In this document: piece by piece, positions 22,081 through 22,101 of the stretch
Numbering within the stretch: position 1 is the stretch's first letter
Layout: every line of letters starts with the position of its first letter
NCBI GenBank assembly: GCA_002477905.1
Contig: DLLB01000021.1
Span: 1 to 22,101, forward strand
Reading direction: 5' to 3'
Length of the DNA stretch: 22,101 nucleotides
Origin: Clostridiales bacterium UBA7573
GTDB lineage: Bacteria; Bacillota; Clostridia; Oscillospirales; CAG-272
Program-made: the position numbers and the translations under genes
Notes under the pieces: model-generated
Told to the model about the DNA's origin: nothing
The model's input: only the letters and a program-made list of their open reading frames with translations
Database searches by the model: none

Positions 22081-22101
22081 TTATTCATAGTCCACAACGT
22101 T
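22081..22101 (-). CDS. 3' end of an upstream gene in the hydrogenase operon, partial
   Basis: Read on the minus strand, the window edge opens with NVVDYE followed by a TAA stop at 22083-22081, 20 nt before the first ferredoxin start. The short gap and same strand make it likely to be the end of an operon gene. Six residues do not identify it. Family context suggests a histidine-kinase-like ATPase (anti-sigma type) as a common neighbour, but that is a guess. Confidence 0.35.
   Translation of the reverse strand, partial: NVVDYE

Noticed and set aside
1..22101. Insertion sequence, prophage or defence island
   Set aside because: No transposase, integrase, phage structural or nuclease motif and no long flanking repeat was seen on either strand.

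Overview
The window looks like chromosomal DNA of an anaerobic Clostridia-type Firmicute (inference). The reasons are strong AGGAGG-type ribosome binding sites, sigma-A promoters with 17-nt spacers, hairpin plus T-tract terminators, an AhrC/ArgR-type operator, and a cluster of [FeFe]-hydrogenase-like genes. No rRNA, tRNA, CRISPR, transposase or phage gene was seen. The genus cannot be fixed from this sequence.

Region 1 (1-6750) is housekeeping and transport. It holds a truncated SGNH/CE6-type carbohydrate esterase (minus), then plsY (glycerol-3-phosphate acyltransferase), and a ddl-murI pair that share a 4-bp overlap and supply D-Ala-D-Ala and D-Glu for peptidoglycan. Next come a GNAT acetyltransferase (minus), an MFS transporter, and a PnuC-family vitamin/nucleoside transporter. 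The pnuC gene has its own promoter and a structured leader that ends in a terminator-like hairpin, a candidate riboswitch or attenuator.

Region 2 (6750-10900) holds argG (minus), whose promoter overlaps tandem ARG-box-like operators. It is followed by an AraC-type regulator (minus) that diverges from an FAD-dependent oxidoreductase. That oxidoreductase overlaps tail-to-tail with a phosphinothricin-acetyltransferase-like GNAT gene.

Region 3 (10900-17210) is a membrane module. One minus-strand operon encodes an HdeD-like membrane protein, an MMPL/RND transporter, and a secreted heptad-repeat protein. A divergent lipoprotein gene and a TetR repressor gene lie beside it. The gap between the operon and the lipoprotein gene contains a spaced repeat that may be an operator.

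Region 4 (17210-22101) is a minus-strand operon that runs off the right edge. In transcription order it encodes an unknown partial gene, two small thioredoxin-like [2Fe-2S] ferredoxins, a group C-like (HydS) hydrogenase with a PAS domain, a SpoIIE/PP2C phosphatase with an unexplained C-terminal domain, and a group B-like [FeFe] hydrogenase. The layout suggests that a redox or H2 signal is read by HydS and passed to the phosphatase. This is the most interesting system in the window. The association of these families is known, but the signalling target and the phosphatase C-terminal domain are not evident here.
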